From Durusdinium trenchii (taxonomy: Eukaryota; Sar; Dinophyceae; Suessiales; Symbiodiniaceae), in the NCBI GenBank assembly GCA_963970005.1, contig CAXAMN010025650.1, positions 563,016 through 627,015 of the forward strand: 64,000 nucleotides of DNA. Direction: 5' to 3'. The notes beneath the pieces were generated by a model. It searched no databases and was not told the DNA's origin. It saw only the letters and a program-made list of their open reading frames with translations. Each line of letters begins with the position of its first letter. Position 1 is the stretch's first letter. Position numbers and translations under genes: made by a program. Positions 1 to 11,166 of the stretch are shown here, in pieces.

Positions 1-1510
1 AACTTTGAGAAGCAGTGGCGTGGTCGAGCCATGTCGAACCTGAGTTTTTTTTGTAATTTTGCTATTGCAGGGAGAGTCAGTGTTGCGATATTTCCATTGC
101 TCATGTTGCAGAAAAGCGACTAATTCGAAGCATGTGCGGCCACAAGCGACCGCCTTCGGCAATCGCAAGAATTAGACCTTAACTTGTTTTTTGTTGTCCT
201 GTGTTTCTGCAGACCGTTGTTTAAATCGTAATTGTGCTTTCTGTAGACGCTTCCTTTTTCTTGTGAACAGTCTAGACGTTTCTTTTTCCAAGCTACGTTT
301 TCTTCTGTTTGTCAGACATTTCTTTTTGCTCAGCGCTTTGGAGGCCTTGGGAATACATACTGTGCTGGTCCATGAGGCGGGGAGACAACGTGACTGGTGC
401 ACATGGTTCGTGGAACACCTCAACCCGAGTGAGCACACCAGCTCCTTTGTTTGGATGTTTTGATGTTGACTGAGCACGGGAAAGAAAATATATGTGCGCA
501 TAACTCGTTTTAGTGTTAGTTGCATGTATGTTTTCGACTTTATCCCTGCGTCGCTTTGCATTTTTTGTGCCTATTGTAGCTCGCTATCGTGCCTCCGGGC
601 CCTCCTCCAGCAGCAGGTCCTTTGTCCAGGGACACTTTCATTTTTTGCGTTTCAGACATTGTTCTTCATCATCTAGTCAGTTGAGGTCAGCTAAGTTGAA
701 AGACCCAGTATTTTTTCCTGCCACTCATCCGGTTTTCTCGAGTTTGTTTATACATGCTAGTTTTCTCTTGTCCGTTTCCCAATGAACAATGTTTGGCAAA
801 TGCAACATTTATCGTGTTCTAATATGTCCTGATGTGCCAGCCAGTTCTCAACATGAAGTTCACCACAAGGGAGTTTTTTTTTCTTCAGGTTCCCTGCTAT
901 GTTTGGTGTTGCATTGCAAGGCTGCGGCTGTAAGATGGAATGTTCGAATGTCATGAGTGCAGACCCAATTACGAGTCTCATAATGCACCAACTACATGAA
1001 TTGTGGTACCGGCAAACGTTTTTGCCGCGACTTTGAGTGTGACTACAAAGGAGAACACATGAAGGCCAAGGATGCGCCCACCTTAGACCGTTCTACAATA
1101 TGCTGAAGTAGGATGCAGCGTGATCAACCCTTGCACATCATAGATGCTGATCGCCAAGAGTAGGTTGGAGGCCATTGCTATTAGGGAGGCCTGAAGAGCG
1201 AAGACCTCCCTGGGAGCGAAAACCTTTTCGGGTCGAGGGGTTTTCTAGCTCATCCCACATCCCACACTTAATCACGAATACTAGCATCACCTAGCTGGAG
1301 TTTGTTTTGCTGAATTATAAGAGATGATCGCTTTGTCAAATTCGAAGTCCTGGCCTCAACAGCCTACCACCTGTTTACGGACCAACAATCAACATCACCA
1401 ATCACCGAAACAGACTGCTAACATCTGTAACTAAAAGTTACCATCAACATCAACACGTTCATCACAAAGCCACCTATCACCAATCACTTCATCACTACCA
1501 GATCAATACA

Positions 1511-1606
1511 GTAGAAACAAGAAGCTACTAGGAACAAGTGCATCGCTTCTAGTAACAAGTGCCTTACTAGTAACAAGAAGCTAGTAACAAAGGGCATCAA
1601 TACTAT
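1511..1606. repeat. Modular CTACTAG repeat array
   Basis: A run of short words ending in connectors of the CTACTAG/TAGTAG type, including AACAAGAAGCTACTAG and AACAAGTGCATCGCTTCTAG. The same words recur at dozens of places in the window. Confidence 0.85.
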
Positions 1607-2254
1607 TCAATACTAATTACTGAGTTTACAAACTTTACCTCCCTGCTTTTGTGGCCCTTGGAGGTCGAACCGCTTGCCGGGTTTAAACCGATGCTAGTGC
1701 ACCTTCGGCGACAACGTTTTGCTTCCTTGCTGGTCAAGTAAAGCCTTTTCGCCTTGTGTGTTTCTATCAATGCCAAATGGTTTATTACTAGATTGATACG
1801 TACTACAGAGTACTACATACCATTCCCTGCTGTTCCATGTTTGTTTGCCTTTCCTAGTCGTTCCGCACAAAGTATCAACCCAAGTTTAGAATAGTTTAAC
1901 TATTCTTTCGTGGGGTGCCCCGGCCTTTTGAGTGTGCCGCCAGGCAGAGGGAGGCAGGATGCAAAGCAAGACAGAACTGAAGACTCGTTTGACTGATCTG
2001 CGTTTTAGAAGGGCGGAAAAGAAACCAAAAAAAACGCTAAAGAAAGAAACACAAGATCAAACATATTTTCCGAACGTTTCCATTTTCAAGTTTTAGCATT
2101 GGATCAATTACATTGATGAACTTCAAGAAAAACTGCACCAGGACTCCCTTCTCCCTGAAGGCCTCTCAATTTACCACGCTGCAACAGCATCCCGTCATTC
2201 TTCCCGCCGCATAAACGACATCCCTTGCCATTCTTGCAGACAAAAGTCTATACC

Positions 2255-2350
2255 TTAGGAGCAAGGACACTACTATAGGGGCTACTAGGAGCAAGAAGCT
2301 ACTAGGAGCAAAGGGCATCGCTACGACCGGAGCGATCGGACGCTACTAAT
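2255..2350. repeat. Modular CTACTAG repeat array
   Basis: Contains AGGAGCAAGGACACTACTA and the variant connector CTACGACCGGAGCGATCGG, which replaces the usual CTACTAG. The same variant occurs near 10230. Confidence 0.8.
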
Positions 2351-3305
2351 GTGAAGCATTAGCGTTTCGACTTGATTGCCCGATCTGAACTCGAGATGGT
2401 CAGATCTCAGCGGCCAGGTGAAGCTGCCTTGCTTCATGACACTCCAATTCGGGATGATCCTGCTGTTGATGCAGTCCTCAAGGCCTGGGCTGAATTATTG
2501 TAGATAAATATCATGTGCCAGCCACTTGCCACTGAAAGTAAGGTCTCCAAGCATAATTCTCCATAATCTATCTAGGAAGCCTCAATGCAATTGTTTGGAA
2601 CTTCACAAAACATTGCTGTTGATGATAGTGTTTTGTAACTCTGCCTTCAACATTGCCAATGCCTTTATTGAGCATGCAAAGCACACAGCCCAACATTGTC
2701 AACTTTTCACCTTACATCCCCCCTAGCGGCGGTCCCTCACAGCCATCAGTTTTCAGGTCATTTGTACGCATGTGGACCACAAAACGAACTGAATAGACTA
2801 CCTTGGATCAAAGGGTCGGGGGTGCGGTGAGTAGCGTAAAGGATGCGCGTTTCGCCAGCGAATGAACAGAATAGCCTATCAACCTACTAGTGATGGCCTC
2901 CAACCTAGCGATGGCCTCCAACCTACTTAGCTTCTACCTAAACTTGACGTTTTTAGTAATGCTACACCTCTCCCCTCCCTACCCCATCCTACCCCTTTCA
3001 CCCCCTCTCTTAGTGGCCTACCCCTCTATGAAAACACACCTATAGGGTTCAAGACGTGAAAATATACATTAATTATTGAATCATATTGAAGTCATATATG
3101 AAGTTACATGTGTCAACAGATTGCAGACGAAATAACACTAAGAAACCCTCGTTAGTTGGTGTGTTTGAGTCGATCGAGTTGAGTTGTCAGGACCTGTCGG
3201 AGACGCCATCACTTTTGCCCTGCCTTTGGAAGAAACGTTTCGAGGACAGAACTTCGGAGGGTTGAAACAGTGTGTTACAAACATTTTCAAACAGCAAAAA
3301 AGCAA

Positions 3306-3418
3306 AGGGCATTTGTTACTAGTAGCGATGCCCTTTGTTACTAGTAGCTTCTTGCTCCTAGTAGTAATGCCAGGAGCTACTAGTAGCTTCTTGCTCCTAG
3401 TAGTGAGTAGAAGTCTGC
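3306..3418. repeat. Modular TAGTAG repeat array
   Basis: Words TTGTTACTAGTAGC, GATGCC, TTCTTGCTCCTAGTAG and AGGAGC repeat here. It lies immediately upstream of the first kinase exons. Protein frames across it (LLLV-rich on +, SKK-rich on -) are by-products of the repeat. Confidence 0.85.
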
Positions 3419-3584
3419 CAGTGTGACATTGGTTGATCCATTCAGGCCGCGAAGCCTTCGGCTTCCTGCCCAAAGGGCCCATGAAGCCAAACCGAATGTT
3501 TTGCATAAAAAGGAGCGAAACGATGCCTTTGAGCGCAGAGGCTGTGCACTAGCCAAATGTTGCCCATCTGAGACGGAAGACCAG

Positions 3585-5305
3585 GTACATGGCACCGGAG
3601 ATCATTCGGGGTGAAGGCTACTCAGGCTCCTTTTCTTCTTCCCTTCGATGTTTTCTTTTTTTTGTGGGGCCATTCAAGGTTTATTTGCTTGACGAGGTAG
3701 AAGACCCTTGCGCAACGAACTGGTTCATTTATACAATCAATGCGGATGTTGTAAAAGCGATATCGATGTGATGAAAACGATTTGAAAGTGTGAACAAAAT
3801 CTGAAGCAACGGCGTTTGCAAACAATGCTGGAACAGGGTAACATGTTTGGATAACGATGATAATTAATTATATAAACAATTATGATAACAGACCCGTGCT
3901 GGTGGTGTTCAATGTATTTCAGTGTAGAACACTGCTGTATTTACAATGAATATGACAAGGTGCCGACTTTGGTGAAAAAGGTTTAACATAGAAAAGATGA
4001 TTCAGTCGTTTGCAGCGTTGTCAACCTGCTAGCACGAACATATTCAGGTCACGCTTTTCTTCTGAACTAGTTGGAATTTGATCCCTTGCCACGTGCAGAA
4101 TTGGCAGGCTTTGCAGCAGATGTGTGGGCGTTGGGAGTGGCAAGGATCTTAATCTTAGCTATTAAAGTTTGTCAAGGCCTGTTGCTAAGCATAGAGCTAT
4201 AGACGACAAGAAATAGACAGCTGTTTTGGAGGCTATAAACTTCATGCTCGACTATTTAGGGCTCATAGACTGCACAGGTCATTTTTTGCACTGCTCTCTG
4301 GCACGTTGCCATTTGCGGCAAAGACTGAGTTTGTCACTGAGAATGCTGCAAGCAAAGTGATGATGTGTCATTGATGAAACCTTGGGATACAAACTCCAGT
4401 CCTAGACCTTCCCCAAACTCCTCAACTACTGTCACTACATATTGCTTTTAATTAAGTGTTTCTGCTATGTTGCTACTACTCTGTACGACCACTACACCAA
4501 CTAGAACGTGTTCTTGATGGCGGCCACATGTTCCTAAAGGTCTTCACGATGATTTTCACGTTTTAAGGATGCAGCTTTATGCTCGCATTCGCCGGGGGGA
4601 TGTTCACTTTTCCTGACTGCTTCGGTGCGGGGCTCAGAAATTTGGGGCATCGAAGGTAGCCAAGCCGTAAGAATGCTCCAAGTAGCGATACCAGGAGCCC
4701 CTAGTAGCGTCCTTGCTCCTAGTAGTAAGGCCAGGAGCCCCTAGTAGCTTCTTGTTACTACTTGGGTCCCTTTCGATTAGAGGAGGCTTGGGCCATGATG
4801 TAGCAAGTAGGTATAGCTAGTTTTGTAGCTCCTAGTTGCATCCCAATGCAGAAGGGCTTAGGTTCTTGAAGCAATCCTGAGGGCGGGAGCTTGCTTGAAG
4901 AATCCTTCGCATGCTTGAAATATCATCTGAGAAAGGGTTCACAATTTTGGGAAAAAACACAAAGTGTTGCATCAGATGCCCCTTGGGACGAATCTAACCT
5001 TTGTGGATTGTTTAGGCATTGACTGAGCAGTTCTTTCGTGGATGCTGTTTGCAATGTTTCTAAGGTGAGATTCAAAAGAGGCTCATCAGAGGCGTAATGA
5101 AGAAAGATGCAGCTGCCAGGCCAGTCAAGGCTCCCACAACTTTGAGGCAGCACGAAGGCCTCCAGATAGTGCATCTAGTCAAGCACCACAACAGATAGTG
5201 GCCTCTTTGGTTGTGTTCTTTCATTGGTCATGCACGTCATGTTGAAAGATCTGAACGTTTTGAGGCCTTCTGCCGCAGCGTTGCTGCAGCACGCTTGGGT
5301 TGCAG
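3585..5305 (+). CDS. Protein kinase, C-lobe exons (partial gene)
   Basis: Four separated + strand pieces match successive C-lobe motifs of a Ser/Thr protein kinase. Exon 3585-3625 encodes YMAPEIIRGEGYSG (subdomain VIII). Exon from 4108 to about 4140 encodes GFAADVWALGV (subdomain IX). Exon 4278-4356 encodes FALLSGTLPF (subdomain X). Exon about 5233-5305 encodes RPSAAALLQHAWVA (subdomain XI and the terminal helix). The first intron is GC-AG; CAGGCT is present at both junctions and the codon G|GC joins in frame. The N-lobe, the HRD loop and DFG were not found, so upstream exons are missing, diverged or lie where I could not read them. The frame stays open after 5305, so the protein may continue. 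Motif order and spacing suggest a CAMK/CDPK-like kinase, but no EF-hands are visible. The family call is firm; the exact exon ends are not. Confidence 0.7.
4680..4766. repeat. Modular TAGTAG repeat array
   Basis: GCGTCCTTGCTCCTAGTAG and CAGGAGCCCCTAGTAGC words, lying in the intron between kinase subdomain X and XI exons. Confidence 0.8.
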
Positions 5306-5399
5306 GTAAAGATTCGATCGAGAACGTCGATCCTTCTAGTCAGAGCCCTAGGACTGCTAGCAAAATGGTGCAATGCAACCTAGTTGTATCCAGGAACAC

Positions 5400-5490
5400 G
5401 GACGCTACTAGGGGCTCCTGGCCTTACTACTAGGAGCAAGAAGCTACTAGGAGCAAAGGGCATCGCTACTAGGAACAAAGGCATCACTAC
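5400..5490. repeat. Modular CTACTAG repeat array
   Basis: GGACGCTACTAGGGGCTCC and AGCAAAGGGCATCGCTAC words directly after the last recognised kinase exon. Confidence 0.8.
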
Positions 5491-6445
5491 TATTGAATTC
5501 CTTTTTCGCTCACGGTGGACACGGATCTCTCAAATCCCGCTAGCTCCGTAAGAGCTAAGGCTCAGTGAGCTTTGCTTGCACACCTCAAATGAGCCCCAGA
5601 CATGTCAAGGCCAGTGGTTCAAGTCTGCCCACAAGAATCAAGGTTTCTTTGTGGGCCGGTTTGGATGTTTTGGTCTGGTAAAGCGCATGAAGACCATCGC
5701 TAATTGAGCTTGGAGTTCAGGGTGCCGAGTGAGAAGCCTCTCATCATGACGATTTGGGATGCCTTTCTTGTAAGAAGTCCAATGGTGCACATCCAGCTTT
5801 GCGAGGAAAGACTGGAACCAAAAACTGGACCACGATTGAAGGGGCATTCCAACTCTGGGGCGTGAAAAAAGGATTTGTACTCTGATGTTTGTATGTGACA
5901 AGCTTGCACTCTTTCCGAGACTTTCTCCCAGCTGTTGCTGATGAGGTATGTTCTAGTTTCAAAGCTTGAAGTTTCTTGCAGCTGCATGCCTTCTGGGAGA
6001 CCCCCCTTTTGTATGGAACTGTCGTTCGTCAGGCTGCCCCTGCTTTCAAAGCTTTGACGAGGCCAACTGGCTGCACTTGTAACATCCAACAGCTCAGTCT
6101 TGAGACAGTCAGGGACTGGTCAGGGACGAGTCTAGCAAATGTTCTGCATCGTTCGACGACCAGGCCGCAGACTGCGCCACGCACGGCCTGGATCTTAATG
6201 AAGTAGTCTTAACTCCTGCAGCACACAATCACAAGCTGCAGAATTCCGGATGAGGCGCATGGGCACGGCAAATGCGTTACCAGCCACGTCAGTAGCCACG
6301 TTGCCAAGCTGCCATGCGTTTGAGCATCGCGACCTCCACATTTGCGTTTGCAACAGTGTGACATTGCCATGCAACGTGTATGCGTGCATGTGCACGCTCA
6401 GTGCAGGAGAGTGTAGGAGCGGATAGATTTCGCTCAAGCCTGGCA

Positions 6446-6530
6446 CTTGTTACTACTAGCTTCTTGTTACTACTAGTAAGGCACCTGTTACTACTAGCGT
6501 GGCACTTGTTACTACTAGCTTCTTGTAGGG
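6446..6530. repeat. Modular repeat array
   Basis: GGCACTTGTTACTACTAGC and TTCTTGTTACTACTAGTAAG words. Confidence 0.8.
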
Positions 6531-6761
6531 CTTTGGCTAAGACCTTTGAGTGGTTTACCAGGGGAAAACATTTTACTTCATTGGCCCTGAAGCCAAGGGA
6601 CGTACTCAACAACAGAAACAGCACGGGCGACGGGCAAAGATCAATCTTCATTTAGGCTGTGCGCAATTTGGTCATAGTGCTGCCAGGCCCAAATTGACTT
6701 GGTCCGCAAGATCACTACACGAGGCGGGCAGCATGGCAGTTTAACATTTCGCAGCTATGCC

Positions 6762-6990
6762 TAATAGCGATCCACTAGCCTCCAACCTACTAGCGATGGC
6801 CTCCAACCTACTGGCGACGGCTTCCAACCTACTAGCGATGGCCTCCAACCTACTAGCGATGGCCTCCAACCTACTAGCGACGNNNNNNNNNNCGATGGCC
6901 TCCAACCTACTAGCGATGGCCTCCAACCTACTAGCGACGGCCTCCAACCTACTAACGATGGCCTCCAACCTACTAGCGATGGCCTATGCC
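6762..6990. repeat. 21-bp tandem array with assembly gap
   Basis: About ten head-to-tail copies of a 21-bp unit, CGATGGCCTCCAACCTACTA plus G, with one- or two-base changes between copies. Ten Ns at 6883-6892 mark an assembly gap inside the array, so the copy number is unknown. Because the unit is a multiple of three, frames stay open on both strands with 7-residue periodicity (MASNLLA, SRLEAIA); I do not treat these as proteins. Confidence 0.95.
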
Positions 6991-8189
6991 CTTTCAAAAA
7001 GTGAATGTAAGGTCCAACAGCATTTGGTGGCAGCTGATCCTGCAAAAGCTGGTGCTAATGACTTTGGTGGCTGGACCGCGCGATTGTGTTGATGACCTCG
7101 TATGTGACACCATCGTCAATCTGATCCCATGTCAACTTTTCTCTTGGATTTAATTTGTGCTGTTTACTAGTCTTACTACTCATAGTCTTGTGTAATTCCA
7201 CGTTAATGCACCAGCTTGGCACATTGGACAAGATGACTACTGTAGACCATCCAGACTGAGTCATGAGTAAATGGTTGCACATGTTATCACGTTCATTTTT
7301 TGCTTCAAACCCTCGCTACGTCACCTTTTGGAGCCCATCGCTACGTTCGGGGCTCCTGGCGGCCTTCAGGAGCTCTTGCTGCACAAAATCCCCATGAAGA
7401 GTGAGTGCCACTAATGATATTGTTCGCAGTGCTTCTTTGAAACGGAGATGCATTGTGGCCAAAAATTCAGCGCGGAACCAGTGCTGGCAAACCGAGAGGA
7501 TACAACTTGCACATGGAGTGCCAGTGTTGACTTTTACTTTTACTATCTCTAATCACACGAGCAAAACTGACCATCCAGCAGTTTGATCACTGTTCACGGT
7601 TTGATTTTGTGCACTCTGCGGCAATCAATTGCAAGGCCAGTCTTGACTGCTCGTCTCAAGGTATGGTATGATGCCAAATCTACGATCCAGCCAAGGCTAA
7701 TTGGCTGGCAGGCCCATGGTATTTCAGGAACTGCTATCGTGTGCCGCTCAAAACAAGTGGCACTGCTTGGAACTGCTTCGAGTGTGTGTTAATAGATTTG
7801 TGAGGTGAAAACACACGAAGGAGCACAACTAAATGGCCTCCACCCTAGTAGCGATGGCCCCCAACCTAAGAGCGATGGCCTCCACAGCAGCATTCCAAGC
7901 AAAATGCTCATATGTGCTTGTCCACCCGGATGTAAAAGGTGCGATATCCCTTATTTATTTGTCACTCATTGACATTTGGAATTTGGTATCACCTTGAAAT
8001 AATGTGTCAGTGGCTTCTTTTGGCAGGCATGTTGAAGTTTAGATAGATGTAGTGTGGCTGTTGCGCAGTCAACACCACTAGCTCTTGCAGCTGCCTCAGT
8101 TGCACCACTAGTGAAACAAAGAGGGACGATCCATTTTGTTTGCATGCTTGCATGTCAGATCGAAGCAGATTTCTGGACGTACTGAAGAA

Positions 8190-8522
8190 GCTACTAGTAA
8201 CAAAGGGCATCTAGGAGCAAGGACGCTACTAGTAACTCCTGGCATTGCTAGTAGCAAAGGACGCTACTAGTAACAAATCTACTGTTGATGTCGGTGTCCG
8301 AATCCCTTCGATCAGGTTATAAGATGGCAGCGATGGCGGCAGCCCAGGCTGGGCAAGTTGGACAGCCACAGGTGCGGGCGCCAAATCCGACTGCGAAAGC
8401 GTTTGTTACTAGTAGCGTGGCACTTGTTTCTACTAGCTTCTTGTTACTACTAGTAAGGCACCTGTTACTACTAGTAAGGCACTTGCTACTAGTAGCGTGG
8501 CACTTGTTACTAGTAGCCTTGG
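8190..8522. repeat. Two modular repeat arrays
   Basis: Arrays at about 8190-8275 and 8400-8522, the second in the opposite orientation and following a possible Ala/Gln-rich exon. Words include AGGAGCAAGGACGCTACTAG and GGCACTTGTTACTAGTAG. Confidence 0.8.
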
Positions 8523-9327
8523 TTTTATACGAGGGGGTTGCAATGATGCGTAGAATCATAGAGTCCTTTCAGGCTGCGGGTGCCCTCTGCCAGGGTAGGG
8601 TATTTCAGACATTCCAGGGTAGGGTTTTTTGTGATGTTTTTTTGTGTTTAGATCATTTTTTTTGAGTTACAAATGGCAATGGCCTCCCACCTAATATATA
8701 ATTATTGTGATATCCTTGGGAAGTGGCAGCCAATGGGAACCATGTGGACATGTTGCCAACAGCATAGCCTGACAAGTAGCAACTGGCCACATCGGGACGA
8801 GTAGCAACTGGCCTCACAGTTCCGGCTCACCATATATTTTTTTAATGGTTCAATGATGTTCAGTTCAATGTGTTCCTTAAAACATGCAGTGCATGTTGAG
8901 AAGTGCATTCGTTAGGCAAGCCCAGCAGAAATGATGGTGGCTGAGCTGAAGGGACTGACTGATATCTTTTCGAGGCGGACGAATGACACTCAAACGTTTG
9001 TACTTCTGGGTGGGTTGGAGGCCATCGCTAGTAGGTTGGAGGCCATGGCGTAACTCAAAAGACGATTGTCTTCGTTTTTTGTCGACGCAACCCGTTCTTC
9101 ATTTGTTGAATGCTTTGTGGCAGGATGCAGGTCAGTTGCTACAGCAAGTGCATCGCAAATGTGAAGGAGTCTCCACCTGCAGAGATTTTGCCGGTGAAGC
9201 TCCCCAGACCACTTGGTGCATTTTGCCAAGTATGTTCGTCAATGGCTGTTTGTGCTTCGAGGAGGAAAAACTCAGCGTTGGCGAGATGAGCTGTGTAGAT
9301 AGGTCGGTCTCTCAAGATGCTCTAAGT

Positions 9328-9485
9328 TACTAGGAGCAAAGACGCTACTAGGGGCTCCTGGCATCGCTAATAGGAGCAAGGACGCTACTAGGGGCTCCTG
9401 GCCTCGCTACTGGGAGCAAAGACGCTACTAGGTGCTCCTGGCCTTACTACTAGGAGCAAGGACGCTACTAGGAGCAAGGACGTTT
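9328..9485. repeat. Modular repeat array, long form
   Basis: At least six alternating AGCAAGGACGCTACTAGG and GGCTCCTGGC words in direct order. This is one of the cleanest examples of the alternating pattern. Confidence 0.9.
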
Positions 9486-10127
9486 TTGGACTGTTTATGT
9501 GACTGTCTTTGGCAATGAGAATTACGGTAGCTGCCCCACATATGGTCTCCCGTACATTGTTGGGAGTTTGACTCTGAAGGTGTGTCAACAAGTTCATGGA
9601 CGTTCACACAAAGGCTGCATCACCACCTGCAGTAGCAAGTTGCCGTGAACTTCCTTCTTTGAGATACACTTGCCAATCTTGTGTCGCTGGGTTGTTGCCC
9701 GGAAACAGCTATTAGATTGGAGGCCATCGCCATTAGGTTGGAGGCCATTCCTATTCGTAACTCAAAAGAATATTGAATATTGTGTGCGTGTTCCTTTAAA
9801 AGAATTTCTAGCTGCATGTAGGTCGGTGCGGAACTTCAAAATGCAATGGCTGCGGCTCGATGCCCTGACATCCGTTTAGCTGTAACGGAGGAGATAAGAT
9901 TTTGCAAACAGCGGAGATGACAAGATGATGGATTCAGGATTATTCAACGGCTTCCATTTCATGACTGTGATGTTTGGTCCAAAAATTATAGATTTCACTT
10001 CACTGATACTTACTAATTGTTTTTTTTTCTGTGTCGGTTCTGCATGTCAATATATTTCAGATTTTTTTCAATATGTCTCACAGAGAAATCACACGACGTA
10101 CAAGAGCATTTTTGCTACATAAAAGGC

Positions 10128-10262
10128 TACTACTAGGAGCAAGGACGCTACTAGGAACAAGTGCATCGCTTCTAGTAACAAGTGCCTTACTAGTAGTGAC
10201 AAGAAGCTACGTTCGGGGCTCCTGGCATCGCTACGACCGGAGCGATCGGACGCTACTAGGGT
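10128..10262. repeat. Modular repeat array with variant connectors
   Basis: Contains AGCAAGGACGCTACTAGG, AACAAGTGCATCGCTTCTAG and two non-standard connectors, CTACGTTCGGGGCTCC and CTACGACCGGAGCGATCGG. Confidence 0.85.
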
Positions 10263-11166
10263 CAGGCAACAGGTGTCTACATCTGAGGCCCAGCAGCCCA
10301 TGCCTCCCAGCGAGTGAAAGGCCGCTCTTGGGGGAGGCCGCTATTAGGTTAGCAGTTCTCCTTTGTGACTATTGATTCACCTTTCACTTCTCTCCTTCCA
10401 GTCCACCTTTGTGATCCAAACCTGACCACGTGACGGATTTTTGCATTGCCAGGTAAGCGAAAATGTGAGGGTGCTGGATTGGCACAAAAATAACCTCCAA
10501 GCCAGATGAAATTGAAGCAATGGCCCCGAGCAAATGTTGATTTTGCTTGTTCCGCCGTTAGTGGCATGTTCGCATTGATTGACAAGTTAAAATTTGAATA
10601 TCATCACAAGTGGCATACAACTCGAGCAACCATGGATGGGACCAGATCATTGGTCAGAAATGTCTCACTCTTCACCCATCTTGATTTGAGGATGAAAAGC
10701 ATCGGCATCAGAGAGCAAATACATTGACAAGATGTTGGCTACGCTTCGACGAGCGGACGTCGTGTGAACATGGTGATTAAAGGCTCAAATAAGGAATATA
10801 TACAGTTCATGAGAGATTTTTTAGCTGAAGTGAAACACTTTGCGAGTGGAAGCATGTAACTATTCGTAGCGATTGCCAAATGTCACCCAAACAAGCTGTT
10901 AATGGTCACCACGCCACAAGCTGCACCCGGGCAAGGCCTCGAGTGCTTCTGTAAATTTCATTATCTTAACTTGTTGGGGCACGTTATTCGCGTGTACACG
11001 GCGTGTGCCAATATGCTCTTGGCTGGTGAAAGTGTGGAGCTATGGTCACTCAGCTCGGTATTAGCTTTTCGGCCTTTGGAAGATCCTTGTTTCCTCGCAA
11101 AGATGATGGATTTTGGTAGATTTGTTGATCATCGCACATGGTGCAGCATGCTCTGATTTGGTGCAG

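Larger units (their letters stand above)
1..3137. other. Spacer without a supportable gene
   Basis: I see no protein family motif and no credible exon chain here. The open frames near 190-560 are overlapping on both strands, very rich in Phe/Ser or Lys/Arg, and come from T-rich DNA. The stretch holds modular repeats at about 1511-1606 and 2255-2350, single copies of the GGAGGCCAT word near 1160 and 2883-2935, and two adjacent hairpins near 1184-1245. The rest shows nothing I can interpret. Confidence 0.5.
5500..10900. other. Repeat-rich stretch, genes uncertain
   Basis: No family motif was recognised. Fragments that could be exons on the + strand are near 8290-8400 (Ala/Gln-rich), 9120-9240 and 10505-10590, each open with plausible splice sites but without a recognisable product. 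Overlapping antisense frames such as 5700-6089 have no better support. The stretch is broken by many modular repeat arrays, annotated separately. Confidence 0.4.

Noticed and set aside
172-561. Minus-strand 129-residue basic protein
   Set aside because: Low-complexity Lys/Arg/Ser composition from T-rich DNA, no motif, and overlapping frames are open on the other strand.
5306-5433. EF-hand extension of the first kinase (a CDPK)
   Set aside because: The frame stays open for a while but no D-x-D-x-[DN]-G loop is present before the repeat array.
5700-6089. Minus-strand 129-residue frame
   Set aside because: No family motif, several overlapping open frames on both strands, and all recognised genes are on +. 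It could hide + exons, but neither choice is supported.
6741-7092. Open frames with ASNLLA/SRLEAIA/VGWRPS heptads as a repeat protein gene
   Set aside because: They arise from the 21-bp array, are open on both strands and in several frames, span an N gap, and the same words occur throughout introns and spacers.
9328-9485. CRISPR-like array
   Set aside because: Regular short repeats but no unique spacers of constant length, no cas genes, and the surrounding genes are eukaryotic.
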